A stretch of DNA of 50,491 nucleotides, taken from contig JAQWCH010000007.1 in the NCBI GenBank assembly GCA_028705995.1, positions 1-50,491 of the forward strand, written 5' to 3'. Positions 36,588 through 44,118 of this stretch are shown here, piece by piece; within the stretch, counting starts at the first letter, position 1; the number at the start of each line of letters is the position of its first letter. Source of the DNA: Bacilli bacterium. GTDB taxonomy: Bacteria; Bacillota_I; Bacilli_A; RFN20; CAG-826. Both the position numbers and the translations under genes were made by a program. The notes below the pieces were generated by a model, which was not told the DNA's origin, searched no databases, and worked only from the letters and a program-made list of their open reading frames with translations.

Positions 36588-37388
36588 TTAATTTAGGTTA
36601 CGAACCGTTTCGTTGTTGTTTGAACCATGAATAATGTCGTTGGCACTTTCGACTAAATAAGCACCATCTTTAATAAGGACATTACAAACTGACTTGCAAT
36701 CCGCTGGATAGGGCAGACAATAAATATCTTTGCCTTGTGCGAGGGCTTGAGCGACGGTTATCAGTGTTCCAGAGCGTTCGTGAGCCTCGGCAACGAATAT
36801 TGCTTCACTAAGAGCGGCCACTAAGCGATTGCGGGCTGGGAAGTGTTCTTTGTGGGCAGGAAGTGTTCCTGGATATTCGGAGATGAGTAAGTGGTGCTCG
36901 CGTATTGTTTGATAAAGTTTTTGATTACTTGTTGGATAACACGTATCAACTCCCGAGCCAAGTACGGCAATTGTTTGGCCACCTTTTTCAATTGCCGTTT
37001 GATGCGCCATCGCATCAATACCATAGGCAAGTCCGCTTACAATTACTTGACCGCGTTCAATCAGTCCACCAACAATTTGCTTTGTCATCCGCAATCCGTA
37101 ATCTGTCGGTTTACGTGTTCCGATTACTGACACATGATTATTGATTGTCGATGTTAACGTCCAATCACCGTAATAAAATAAAACAAGTGGTGGTTTATAT
37201 ATTTGTTTAAACGCCGGAGGATAATCATCATCAAGAATTGTGCAAGTGGCAGAGTGAACACTATTGAATGCTTCGATTACGGCATCCTCACTAACAACTT
37301 CTTTTTTACGAATAGCGTCAATCATCTGATCATAATCACCGCGATAACGAATGGCTAAATATATTAATAGTTCTCGTGCTTTGATCAT
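36588..37388 (-). CDS. dprA: DNA processing protein DprA/Smf
   Basis: A 266-residue Rossmann-fold protein that loads RecA onto incoming single-stranded DNA during transformation. VIGTRKPTDYGLRMTKQIV, SGLAYGIDAMAHQTAIEKGG, TIAVLGSGVDTCYP and FPARNRLVAALSEAIFVAEA are the family motifs. It lacks the C-terminal winged-helix domain of longer DprA proteins. GGGAG lies seven bases before the ATG. It keeps its usual place between rnhB and topA. Other competence genes are not in the window, so natural transformation is not shown. Confidence 0.95.
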   Translation of the reverse strand: MIKARELLIYLAIRYRGDYDQMIDAIRKKEVVSEDAVIEAFNSVHSATCTILDDDYPPAFKQIYKPPLVLFYYGDWTLTSTINNHVSVIGTRKPTDYGLRMTKQIVGGLIERGQVIVSGLAYGIDAMAHQTAIEKGGQTIAVLGSGVDTCYPTSNQKLYQTIREHHLLISEYPGTLPAHKEHFPARNRLVAALSEAIFVAEAHERSGTLITVAQALAQGKDIYCLPYPADCKSVCNVLIKDGAYLVESANDIIHGSNNNETVRNLN

Positions 37389-37441
37389 AAAAAAACTCCC
37401 TAATCATTAAATTAGTAAGTTCAATCAAATTATGTATCGCG

Positions 37442-38074
37442 TTAAAGTAGTTTCAACTGTTCATACCGCGCATTTTGAACTGGTTGATATGAGAAGCGAT
37501 GCAGTCCGCGAACAGGACCGTACATGTGCAATGCGGCCAGATGTTTTTTTGTACCATAGCCTTTATTATGTTCGAAATCATAAGCCGGATATTGCTTTGC
37601 GAGTTCATCCATAATGTGGTCGCGAGTCACTTTGGCAATAATTGATGCCGCAGCCACACAAAGCACTTGGGCATCGGCCTTAATTAATGGTTCAACCGGT
37701 TTATCCATATTTGGTAACGGCATCGCATCACTAATAATTAGATCATACCGGTGGTTGATATTTTTAATTGCTTCAATCATCGCTTTTTGACTAGCGCGAT
37801 AAACATTAAGATCATCAACTTCGCTAGGATCAATAATACTCACGGCGATTGCAAGTGCGTTTGCTTGAATTAGCTCAAATAACTCTTCACGTTTTTTACT
37901 TGAAAGTTTTTTTGAATCATTGATTAGTTCTGATTGCCAAGTCGGCGGTAAAATTACCGCGGCAGCGACTAAGGGGCCTGCTAATGGTCCCCGACCAGCT
38001 TCATCGGTACCAACAATAAATTGATAACCAGATTGATAATATTTTTGTTCGTAATTAAGCATCTTCAATTTCAT
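37442..38074 (-). CDS. rnhB: Ribonuclease HII
   Basis: A 210-residue enzyme that cuts RNA in RNA-DNA hybrids and at single ribonucleotides. GTDEAGRGPLAGPLVAAAV holds the first two acidic residues, DSKKLSSKKREEL the substrate loop, SDAMPLP and KADAQVLCVAAASIIAKVTR the remaining ones. The first ATG (38074) lies inside the end of rbgA, 20 bases before its stop; a second ATG four codons later (38062) would give an 8-base overlap. Neither has a strong ribosome site, consistent with coupling to rbgA. Confidence 0.96.
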   Translation of the reverse strand: MKLKMLNYEQKYYQSGYQFIVGTDEAGRGPLAGPLVAAAVILPPTWQSELINDSKKLSSKKREELFELIQANALAIAVSIIDPSEVDDLNVYRASQKAMIEAIKNINHRYDLIISDAMPLPNMDKPVEPLIKADAQVLCVAAASIIAKVTRDHIMDELAKQYPAYDFEHNKGYGTKKHLAALHMYGPVRGLHRFSYQPVQNARYEQLKLL

Positions 38075-38915
38075 CTAGGACAAGCGGTCCTAAAATTCCT
38101 GAACGGAATTCCTTTTGTAAGAGATTACCCGCTTCAATAAGATTTAGTTCGCCACTAATTAGTAAACCGCGGCGTTCAGCAATTCCAGATAATATATCTT
38201 CGTGACTAATTAATTGCTGTTGTTTTAAATCATAGCGATCGATTAAATACTGTGGATAGGTTTTAACAAGAAAATCAATGATTGCAGTTTGAATACGGTC
38301 ATTAGGTAAAATGGTTTCCGGAATTGTTCCAATCATCGAAAGTCGTAGAGCGACTAATTGATTTTCATAGTTCGCTGGTAAGATCCCTGGTGTGTCAATT
38401 AATTCTAGTTGACTACCAACTTTTACCCATTGTTGACCGCGTGTTAATCCAGGTTTATTGGCGGCTTTAGCACTTTTATGTCCAACAAGTAAATTAATTA
38501 AGGTTGATTTTCCCACATTGGGAATTCCGACAATTAATGCTCGCAATGGTTGGGGCTTCAACCCACGCTTTGCTGATTTTACCATCTTCGCTTCATAAAG
38601 CGGTTGAAGCGCATTTAAAATGTCTTTTTTGCTTGTGCGATCTTGAAGATTACTCATTAAAACTCTGTAACCTTGTGCTTGATAAAAGCGAAGCCATTTT
38701 TGTGCCTTTTTTTCATCTGCTAAATCCTTTTTAGCAAGGATAATAAGGCGTGGCTTTTGCGGGCTAATTTTATTTAAATACGGGTTTAAACTACTGTTCG
38801 GTGCGCGCGCATCAAGCAGTTCGATAATTACATCAATATACTTTACTTTGGCTTCAACTTCGCGCAGGGCTTTTGCCATATGTCCAGGAAACCAATGAAT
38901 ACTATTGATTGGCAT
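38055..38915 (-). CDS. rbgA: Ribosome biogenesis GTPase RbgA (YlqF)
   Basis: A 286-residue circularly permuted GTPase needed for late assembly of the 50S subunit. It begins with IHWFPGHMAKALRE, typical of YlqF, and shows the permuted motif order: G4 (LAKKDL) first, then G1 (GIPNVGKSTLINLL) and G3 (DTPGIL). The C-terminal helical domain follows. The ATG overlaps the lepB stop in TAATG, which fixes the start at 38915. The genes lepB-rbgA-rnhB overlap one another and must be co-transcribed. Confidence 0.96.
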   Translation of the reverse strand: MPINSIHWFPGHMAKALREVEAKVKYIDVIIELLDARAPNSSLNPYLNKISPQKPRLIILAKKDLADEKKAQKWLRFYQAQGYRVLMSNLQDRTSKKDILNALQPLYEAKMVKSAKRGLKPQPLRALIVGIPNVGKSTLINLLVGHKSAKAANKPGLTRGQQWVKVGSQLELIDTPGILPANYENQLVALRLSMIGTIPETILPNDRIQTAIIDFLVKTYPQYLIDRYDLKQQQLISHEDILSGIAERRGLLISGELNLIEAGNLLQKEFRSGILGPLVLDEIEDA

Positions 38916-39652
38916 TAGTAATAATAACGGAAGTCCCAAGGCGCATAAAAATTGCGATTCTTTGGTACTTCTTCTCCCCCAATATATTCAGAGAGTTGAT
39001 AACGACCTTCAATTAAAAATAACACGCCGATGATTTCGCTTTTATCGATGTATCCAAAGAAACGTGAGTCCGTTGATCTCGCGCGATTATCACCTAAAAC
39101 AAAGTATTGGTCATCGGTTAATGTATAGTCGTGACCACAAGCGTATTTATCGGCAATGTACGTGTTTTCAAATGGATAAATATTGTTATCAACTGGATTG
39201 ATTGGTTGATCATCCAATGTAAATGTAGAATTAGCGTTTGTTATCGTTATCGAATCAGGACTAGTTGATGTCATGCCATCTTCAATATGAATTGTTTCAT
39301 TTGGTAAGCCAATTACACGCTTAATAATAATGCGACTAGTTGAACTTCCAGAATCTAAAGCCCGCGCCGCATCAATGATAATAATTTGGTAACGTTCAAT
39401 TTGATTAATACGATATTCATGCGTATTCATCAAACCAAACTCAAGGTTTTGCAACGTTGGTAACATTGATTCGCCACTAATCCAAACACTAGTGTAGTAA
39501 TTATTTACTCCGAGAATGCCCAAACCAAAAATTAAAGTTGTGATAATTAAAAAACTAATTACAAAAGAAAACACACGTTGCCAGCGGGCATGTTTTGCGA
39601 GTTTGGGATTTTTGCTAGGTGGGGTACTATGACCAACAATTGCTTCTTGCAT
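38915..39652 (-). CDS. lepB: Signal peptidase I
   Basis: A 245-residue membrane protease that removes signal peptides from exported proteins such as the nucleases and CotH protein seen here (the lipoprotein itself would use signal peptidase II). One transmembrane helix (about 27-50) is followed by the catalytic serine in SGESMLPTL, the lysine in IIIKRVIGLPNE and the LGDNRARSTDSRFFGYI box. An insertion of about 30 residues rich in Thr, Ser and Asn lies between the lysine and the final box. The start has only a weak ribosome site. Its place between rplS and rbgA matches many Bacillota. Confidence 0.96.
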   Translation of the reverse strand: MQEAIVGHSTPPSKNPKLAKHARWQRVFSFVISFLIITTLIFGLGILGVNNYYTSVWISGESMLPTLQNLEFGLMNTHEYRINQIERYQIIIIDAARALDSGSSTSRIIIKRVIGLPNETIHIEDGMTSTSPDSITITNANSTFTLDDQPINPVDNNIYPFENTYIADKYACGHDYTLTDDQYFVLGDNRARSTDSRFFGYIDKSEIIGVLFLIEGRYQLSEYIGGEEVPKNRNFYAPWDFRYYY

Positions 39653-39703
39653 AATTTATTTCTTTTTCATTATAAACATTTATCGCTTGCGCGGATAGCA
39701 ACA

Positions 39704-39732
39704 GAGAAAAAAAGGCTCCCATCGGGGAGCCT
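39704..39732 (-). terminator. Rho-independent terminator of rplS
   Basis: AGGCTCCC and GGGAGCCT (39713-39720 and 39725-39732) form a perfect 8 bp stem around a 4-base loop, followed on the minus strand by TTTTTTTCT. Confidence 0.92.
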
Positions 39733-39753
39733 GTCACTTGTAAGAATTGTGAA

Positions 39754-40101
39754 TTAGAGAACTTCTTTAATACGTGCAGCTTTACCACGACGTTGACGAA
39801 TGTAGTGAATCTTGTTGCGCCGCACTTTACCAACACGCAGAACTTCAATCGCTGCAATAGTCGGTGAATGAAGTGAGAAGTTCCGTTCGACACCGATTTG
39901 TCCGCTCATTTTGCGAACAATGAAGGTTTCATTGACGCCACCGCCTTGACGCGAGATGACAACACCTTCAAAGTTTTGAATCCGTTCTTTGTTGTTTTCG
40001 ATAATCCGTACTGATACTTTGATTGTATCACCAGACGAGAATGCTGGAATGTCCGTCCGAAGTTGGGAGGCGCTAATTTCTTTAACGAGATTGTTATTCA
40101 T
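39754..40101 (-). CDS. rplS: Ribosomal protein bL19
   Basis: A 115-residue large-subunit protein. [40 protein letters not shown] and [20 protein letters not shown] are the family sequence. AGGAGG lies eight bases before the ATG. It has its own promoter and leader upstream and a strong terminator downstream, so it is mostly a single-gene unit. In Bacillus it directly follows trmD; here trmD lies inverted elsewhere in the block. Confidence 0.98.
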   Translation of the reverse strand: MNNNLVKEISASQLRTDIPAFSSGDTIKVSVRIIENNKERIQNFEGVVISRQGGGVNETFIVRKMSGQIGVERNFSLHSPTIAAIEVLRVGKVRRNKIHYIRQRRGKAARIKEVL

Positions 40102-40190
40102 ATTGTTTTCCTCCTATGAGATTTGCTGTATTTCGTGATGTTCATACAAGAGTGACGCTTCAGCGGACCACCACTAGCGCGATAAACGCC
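40102..40190 (-). promoter_or_regulatory. rplS 5' leader, candidate L19-type autoregulatory leader
   Basis: The message has about 90 bases before the ATG. A hairpin with CGC-TGAA-GCG at its tip and AGTG/CACT at the base lies in the middle. L19 leaders are known in Bacillota as short feedback elements; whether this one folds into that family needs a covariance search. Confidence 0.4.
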
Positions 40191-40195
40191 TACAT

Positions 40196-40224
40196 ATATT
40201 AACAAAGTGCGCTTTACTTGTAAA
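40196..40224 (-). promoter_or_regulatory. Promoter of rplS
   Basis: TTTACA (40224-40219), 17 bases and TAATAT (40201-40196). The -35 is embedded in a small palindrome, CTTTAC-AA-GTAAAG. Confidence 0.6.
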
Positions 40225-40314
40225 GTAAAAAAAGACTACCACAACTTTCACATTTTGGGAGAGGATAAAATTATGCTGATCAAAATGATATTCGGATGAA
40301 TTTATCAAAATGTT

Positions 40315-41232
40315 TTAGTCAATTATTTGACGAATTTTTTCGATATCCGCTTTGTTCGCTAGCCACTTTTGGGTGCTGGTTGCCGTGCCTGAGGCAACTC
40401 CGAGTTTAAGACTATTAAGCGCATCGTTTGAGGTGATATATTCTGCCAAAAATCCAGCAATAAGCGAATCACCAGATCCGACTGCCGAAACGACGTTTAC
40501 TGTTGGGGCTTTTACAATAAACAATTTTCGTGACTGATCCATAAAAGCCGCACCATCTTTTCCAAGCGAAACAATAACTTGTTCAACACCATGGTCAATC
40601 AAACTTAAAAGATATTTTTCGATAGTCTTTTCATCTAATTCTTCGGGATGTTTAATATCAAATAACGTAGCCAGTTCTTCGCGGTTTGGTTTAATTAAAA
40701 AGGGCTTAGCTTCTAGTCCATATCGTAAAAGTTCGCCGGAAGCATCTATTATTACATGAACATTCTTTTGTTGAAGATAACGCGCTAAATCACGATAAAT
40801 TGTCACTGGGACATCTTCTGGAACACTGCCTGATATAACAAGAAAATCATCATCTTCGATTTGATCGAGTTTCCGTTGAATTTCACTTAATTCGCGATTA
40901 TGAATTTTTGGACCACGGGAATTAATTTCAGTTGTTCGTCCGTTTTTATCACGTATTTTTATATTCGTACGATTCTCTTCGTTAATTGGAACAAAATCAG
41001 TTATGACACCCTCATGTTGGACTTGAGCAAGAATACTCGCGCCGTTACGACCACCAAGAAAGCCAAGAGCGGTCACCGGAATCCCAAGTCGCGCCAAAAC
41101 AATGGCAACATTAATTCCCTTACCACCAGCATAAATTTCGGCCTCAGAAATACGGTTCATGTCACCGATAGCGATTTCGTCGACAGAAATGTTGTAGTCT
41201 AAGCATGGATTGAGTGTCAATGTGTAAATCAT
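40315..41232 (-). CDS. fruK: 1-phosphofructokinase family sugar kinase (PfkB)
   Basis: A 305-residue PfkB/ribokinase-fold kinase. LTLNPCLDYN at the start and GGKGINVAIVLARLG are typical of 1-phosphofructokinase and tagatose-6-phosphate kinase; the ATP and catalytic loop AVGSGDSLIAGFL holds the catalytic aspartate. It would phosphorylate fructose 1-phosphate to fructose 1,6-bisphosphate. No fruA transporter or fruR regulator is next to it, so tagatose 6-phosphate remains possible. AAGGTGG precedes the ATG. It is transcribed divergently from rpsP and interrupts the usual ribosomal gene order. Confidence 0.88.
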   Translation of the reverse strand: MIYTLTLNPCLDYNISVDEIAIGDMNRISEAEIYAGGKGINVAIVLARLGIPVTALGFLGGRNGASILAQVQHEGVITDFVPINEENRTNIKIRDKNGRTTEINSRGPKIHNRELSEIQRKLDQIEDDDFLVISGSVPEDVPVTIYRDLARYLQQKNVHVIIDASGELLRYGLEAKPFLIKPNREELATLFDIKHPEELDEKTIEKYLLSLIDHGVEQVIVSLGKDGAAFMDQSRKLFIVKAPTVNVVSAVGSGDSLIAGFLAEYITSNDALNSLKLGVASGTATSTQKWLANKADIEKIRQIID

Positions 41233-41255
41233 AGATTTAATCCACCTTTTATACT

Positions 41256-41268
41256 TTGATTATAACAA
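41256..41268 (-). promoter_or_regulatory. Extended -10 promoter of fruK
   Basis: TGTTATAAT on the minus strand (hexamer 41264-41259) is an extended -10 box, about 27 bases before the start codon. The -35 (TGTAAA, 41287-41282) is weak. Confidence 0.45.
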
Positions 41269-41314
41269 ATGAGTATAAAACTTTACATAGCAATCATCTG
41301 TTAAGCAATACTAC

Positions 41315-41343
41315 TTGACAACGTAGTAATATTCACCTATCAT
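41315..41343 (+). promoter_or_regulatory. Promoter of rpsP
   Basis: A perfect TTGACA (41315-41320), a 17-base spacer and TATCAT (41338-41343). Transcription should start near 41350, 24 bases before the rpsP ATG, which has AGGAGG upstream. Confidence 0.82.
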
Positions 41344-41373
41344 ATCGAAGTAATTTAATAGGAGGAAAACAAC

Positions 41374-41649
41374 ATGGCAGTTAAAATTCGCTTAACTCGC
41401 GTTGGTCGTCAACATGATCCACATTATCGGATTGTTGCCGCTGATAGCCGTTACGCTCGTGATGGCCGCATTATTGAACAAATTGGTTACTACAACCCAG
41501 ATAACGCCCAAGATAAAGCTACAATCAATGAAGAATTGGCTTTAAAGTGGTTAGCTCAAGGTGCCCAACCAAGTGATACAGTGCGGGCAATCTTCAAAAA
41601 AGCAGGCATCATCGAAAAATACAAATCAGCAAAAAAAGCGGGTCAATAA
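41374..41649 (+). CDS. rpsP: Ribosomal protein bS16
   Basis: A 91-residue small-subunit protein: VKIRLTRVGRQHDPHYRIVA, DSRYARDGRIIEQIGYYNP and ALKWLAQGAQPSDTVRAIFK match the family throughout. AGGAGG lies upstream of the ATG. It opens the plus-strand block rpsP-khpA-rimM-trmD-uppP and precedes khpA by two bases. Confidence 0.98.
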   Translation: MAVKIRLTRVGRQHDPHYRIVAADSRYARDGRIIEQIGYYNPDNAQDKATINEELALKWLAQGAQPSDTVRAIFKKAGIIEKYKSAKKAGQ

Positions 41650-41651
41650 TT

Positions 41652-41924
41652 ATGGATTATCCATCAATTATTCGAACCATCATTGAGCCACTTGTCGAGA
41701 ATCCAAGCGCACTTCTCATCCGTGAGATGCCGGGTGAAACCAAAAAGCAAGTGACAATCATCATTGTCGCTGAAAACGCTGATACTGCACGACTAATTGG
41801 TCGGCGGGGGGCAATTGCTGATTCACTGCGCGAAGTAATATCGATTGCGGGCAAACAAGATGGGACGCGCGTCTACTTGAAATTTGAGTCTTTTAATGAA
41901 AACAAAGAAACGAGCGAGGAATAA
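41652..41924 (+). CDS. khpA: RNA-binding KH domain protein KhpA (YlqC)
   Basis: A 90-residue single KH domain protein that in other Bacillota pairs with KhpB to bind many RNAs and affect cell elongation. The RNA-binding loop is IGRRGAIADSLREVI, with the family start IRTIIEPLVENPSALLI. Its stop codon forms the loop of a terminator hairpin, so some transcription likely ends here before rimM. Confidence 0.95.
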   Translation: MDYPSIIRTIIEPLVENPSALLIREMPGETKKQVTIIIVAENADTARLIGRRGAIADSLREVISIAGKQDGTRVYLKFESFNENKETSEE

Positions 41925-41943
41925 TTCCTTGCTCTTTTTGTTT
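41912..41943 (+). terminator. Terminator overlapping the khpA stop codon
   Basis: GAGCGAGGAA (41912-41921) pairs with TTCCTTGCTC (41925-41934), one G-T pair, with the khpA TAA as the three-base loop, followed by TTTTTG. Confidence 0.75.
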
Positions 41944-41947
41944 GTTG

Positions 41948-41953
41948 TATAAT
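41948..41953 (+). promoter_or_regulatory. Candidate -10 element for rimM-trmD-uppP
   Basis: TATAAT lies directly after the khpA terminator and 22 bases before the rimM ATG. The -35 region, which overlaps the terminator, is poor (TTCCTT at 17 bases). Confidence 0.4.
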
Positions 41954-41974
41954 GTTTCGCGAAGGTAACAACAC

Positions 41975-42484
41975 ATGGATTACGTAAAAATTGGCACAAT
42001 CATTAAAACACGTGGACTAGATGGCACGGTTAAAATTTATTCAACTTCGGATTTTCGTAGTCAACGCCTTGCTCCCGGCTCACGCGTCTATTTTTATGAT
42101 GTTACAAAACAAGAGCATCTTCCTTTTACAGTCAAGACCCATCAAATGGAAAATGAACTCGATATCGTAAAATTCAAAGAAATTAATGATATCAATGAGG
42201 CTGAACTTTATTTAAAATGGGAAGTCCATGTTCCAAAACGCAATCGTGATTTACCAAAGGGTTTTTATTTTGATGACGATCTCATTGGATTAGATGTTTA
42301 TGGTGATGATGGTCAATTGATTGGTCAAGTTTTTAAGATTGAGGAATATGGGCCATATAAGTCACTTCGCATCCAACGCGCGGATGATAAAGATGTATTA
42401 GTCCCAATGGTCGCAACTTTTATTCAAGAAGTAAATATTGATAAAAAACAAATCTTAATTAAATTAATGGCGGGTTTGCTATGA
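41975..42484 (+). CDS. rimM: Ribosome maturation factor RimM
   Basis: A 169-residue factor for assembly of the 30S head near uS19. The N-terminal barrel starts with VKIGTIIKTRGLDGTVKIYS and the PRC-barrel domain follows, with FYFDDDLIGLDVYGDDGQLIG and VLVPMVATFIQEVNIDKKQI. AAGG lies nine bases before the ATG. The stop overlaps trmD in ATGA. Confidence 0.96.
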   Translation: MDYVKIGTIIKTRGLDGTVKIYSTSDFRSQRLAPGSRVYFYDVTKQEHLPFTVKTHQMENELDIVKFKEINDINEAELYLKWEVHVPKRNRDLPKGFYFDDDLIGLDVYGDDGQLIGQVFKIEEYGPYKSLRIQRADDKDVLVPMVATFIQEVNIDKKQILIKLMAGLL

Positions 42485-43266
42485 AAATTACAATTTTATC
42501 ATTGTTTCCTGAAATGTTTGAAGGGTTTTTAAACCACTCAATCATAAAACGGGCGATTGCTAATAACCTTGTTGAAATTCGTGTTGTCAACATTCGTGAT
42601 TACACAAAAGACAAATATCATCGGGTTGATACTCCGCCCATTGGTGGTGGAGCTGGTCTTGTCTTAAAAGCCCAGCCACTGGTGGATGCCCTCGTAGATG
42701 TTGCTTCTGCACAATCATATCGCGTATTACTTTCACCACGGGGCACACCTTTTAATCAAAGCAAAGCACGACAATTCACAAAATTAAATGAACTTGTGAT
42801 TATTTGTGGACATTATGAGGGGATTGATGAACGCGTTAATAACTATGTTGATGAATTAATTTCGGGTGGTGATTTTATCTTAACCGGTGGTGAGCTTATC
42901 GCTGCGATGATTAGCGATGCTGTGATTCGTTTGCTCGACGGTGCAATTGCTGTTGAGTCGACGATAGAGGAATCCTTTGATGAAAACTTACTCGAGTATC
43001 CCCAATATACAGAACCTTTTGACTTTCAAGGTCATCAAGTGCCAGATATTCTTTACTCTGGTAATCATCAGGCAATTGCCAAGTGGCGGAAATTACAACG
43101 TTTTATCTTAACGCGTGAATTCCGTCCGGATTTATTTGCAAAATGTTCTTTGAGCAAAAAAGATCAGCATTTGTTAGCAGAATATGATGCCGATAAAAAC
43201 CCCAAATGGTTAGTCGATGCCATCACTAAAGGCCACAAATTTATTAAGGAGAAAAAAGATGATTGA
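42481..43266 (+). CDS. trmD: tRNA (guanine-37-N1)-methyltransferase
   Basis: A 261-residue SPOUT-fold enzyme that methylates G37 in tRNAs reading CNN codons and prevents frameshifting. The trefoil-knot SAM site is visible in LLSPRGTPFNQ, CGHYEGIDERV and GGDFILTGGELIAAMISDAV, and YPQYTEPFDFQGHQVPDILY follows. The length is slightly above Bacillus TrmD (about 240), with a longer lysine-rich C-terminus. It overlaps rimM by four bases and uppP by eight. Confidence 0.97.
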   Translation: MKITILSLFPEMFEGFLNHSIIKRAIANNLVEIRVVNIRDYTKDKYHRVDTPPIGGGAGLVLKAQPLVDALVDVASAQSYRVLLSPRGTPFNQSKARQFTKLNELVIICGHYEGIDERVNNYVDELISGGDFILTGGELIAAMISDAVIRLLDGAIAVESTIEESFDENLLEYPQYTEPFDFQGHQVPDILYSGNHQAIAKWRKLQRFILTREFRPDLFAKCSLSKKDQHLLAEYDADKNPKWLVDAITKGHKFIKEKKDD

Positions 43267-44092
43267 ATATTTAAAGTACATTTTTTTAGGTGTTGTGCAA
43301 GGTGTTTCAGAAATTTTACCGATTTCATCTTCAGGGCATACCGCTTTATTTCAAAAGCTGGTTGGTCTAAATCTTACCGATACAAATATGGCCTTACTTT
43401 CAGTTTTCATGCATTTTGCATCTTTAATTGCGATGATTATCTTTTTTCATAAACAAATTTGGTACATGCTTGAAAATACCTGGTTATTTCTTTTTACAAA
43501 AACCAAAGAAAATCGGTCAAATTACCGTGATGGTTTTTTACTTTTTATCTACCTTGTAATCGCGTCGATTCCTGTCGCGTTAGTTGGCATTTTGCTGGAA
43601 GATCACGTCACGAGTTTGTTCGGTTCATTATTAATGATTGGCATCTTCTTTATCATCACTGGTTTAACGCTTTTATTTGTTGGTCTATTTACAAAAAAGA
43701 GTGAAAAAACTGAGTATACATGGCGAAATACGCTTATTACCGGACTATTTCAATGTTTTGGTATACTTCCTGGTATCTCGCGTAGCGGGATTACGATGTC
43801 GGGTGCTAAGGTCGCTGGTCTAAATGATGAAAAAGCTAAGCAATTTGCTTTCTTGCTTTTCCTACCGGTTGCCGCTGGTAGTTTTATTTTTTCAATACCC
43901 GATCTTTTTCGAATTACGAGTGAACAAGCGGCTTTAATTCCCTACTTTTTAGTTGCCACTTTATTTTCTTTTGGTTTCACGTTATTAGCACTGCTATTCA
44001 TCTTTAAAAAATTCAATCTTAAGCATTATAAATGGTTTGCTATTTATATGTTTATGGTTGGAACATTCACAATCATCTATAGTCTTATATAG
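43259..44092 (+). CDS. uppP: Undecaprenyl-diphosphatase (BacA family)
   Basis: A 277-residue membrane enzyme with about eight helices that removes a phosphate from undecaprenyl diphosphate, recycling the envelope carrier lipid and giving bacitracin tolerance. The two catalytic regions are present: GVVQGVSEILPISSSGH and PGISRSGITMSGA. The start at 43259 is chosen for AAGGAG seven bases upstream; it overlaps the end of trmD by eight bases. It works on the product of uppS in this window. Its attachment to the trmD operon is not the Bacillus arrangement. Confidence 0.96.
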   Translation: MIEYLKYIFLGVVQGVSEILPISSSGHTALFQKLVGLNLTDTNMALLSVFMHFASLIAMIIFFHKQIWYMLENTWLFLFTKTKENRSNYRDGFLLFIYLVIASIPVALVGILLEDHVTSLFGSLLMIGIFFIITGLTLLFVGLFTKKSEKTEYTWRNTLITGLFQCFGILPGISRSGITMSGAKVAGLNDEKAKQFAFLLFLPVAAGSFIFSIPDLFRITSEQAALIPYFLVATLFSFGFTLLALLFIFKKFNLKHYKWFAIYMFMVGTFTIIYSLI

Positions 44093-44116
44093 AAAAACGA
44101 GCGTTTCCACTCGTTT
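44093..44116. terminator. Bidirectional terminator between uppP and ffh
   Basis: AAACGAG (44095-44101) pairs with CTCGTTT (44110-44116) around an 8-base loop. The minus strand continues with TTTTTC, so it serves ffh best; the plus-strand tail is weaker. Confidence 0.72.
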
Positions 44117-44118
44117 AA

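Noticed and set aside
40279-40312. Direct repeat ATCAAAATG twice, 25 bases apart, next to the fruK stop
   Set aside because: Only nine bases, AT-rich, two copies; too weak for an operator or a repeat array.
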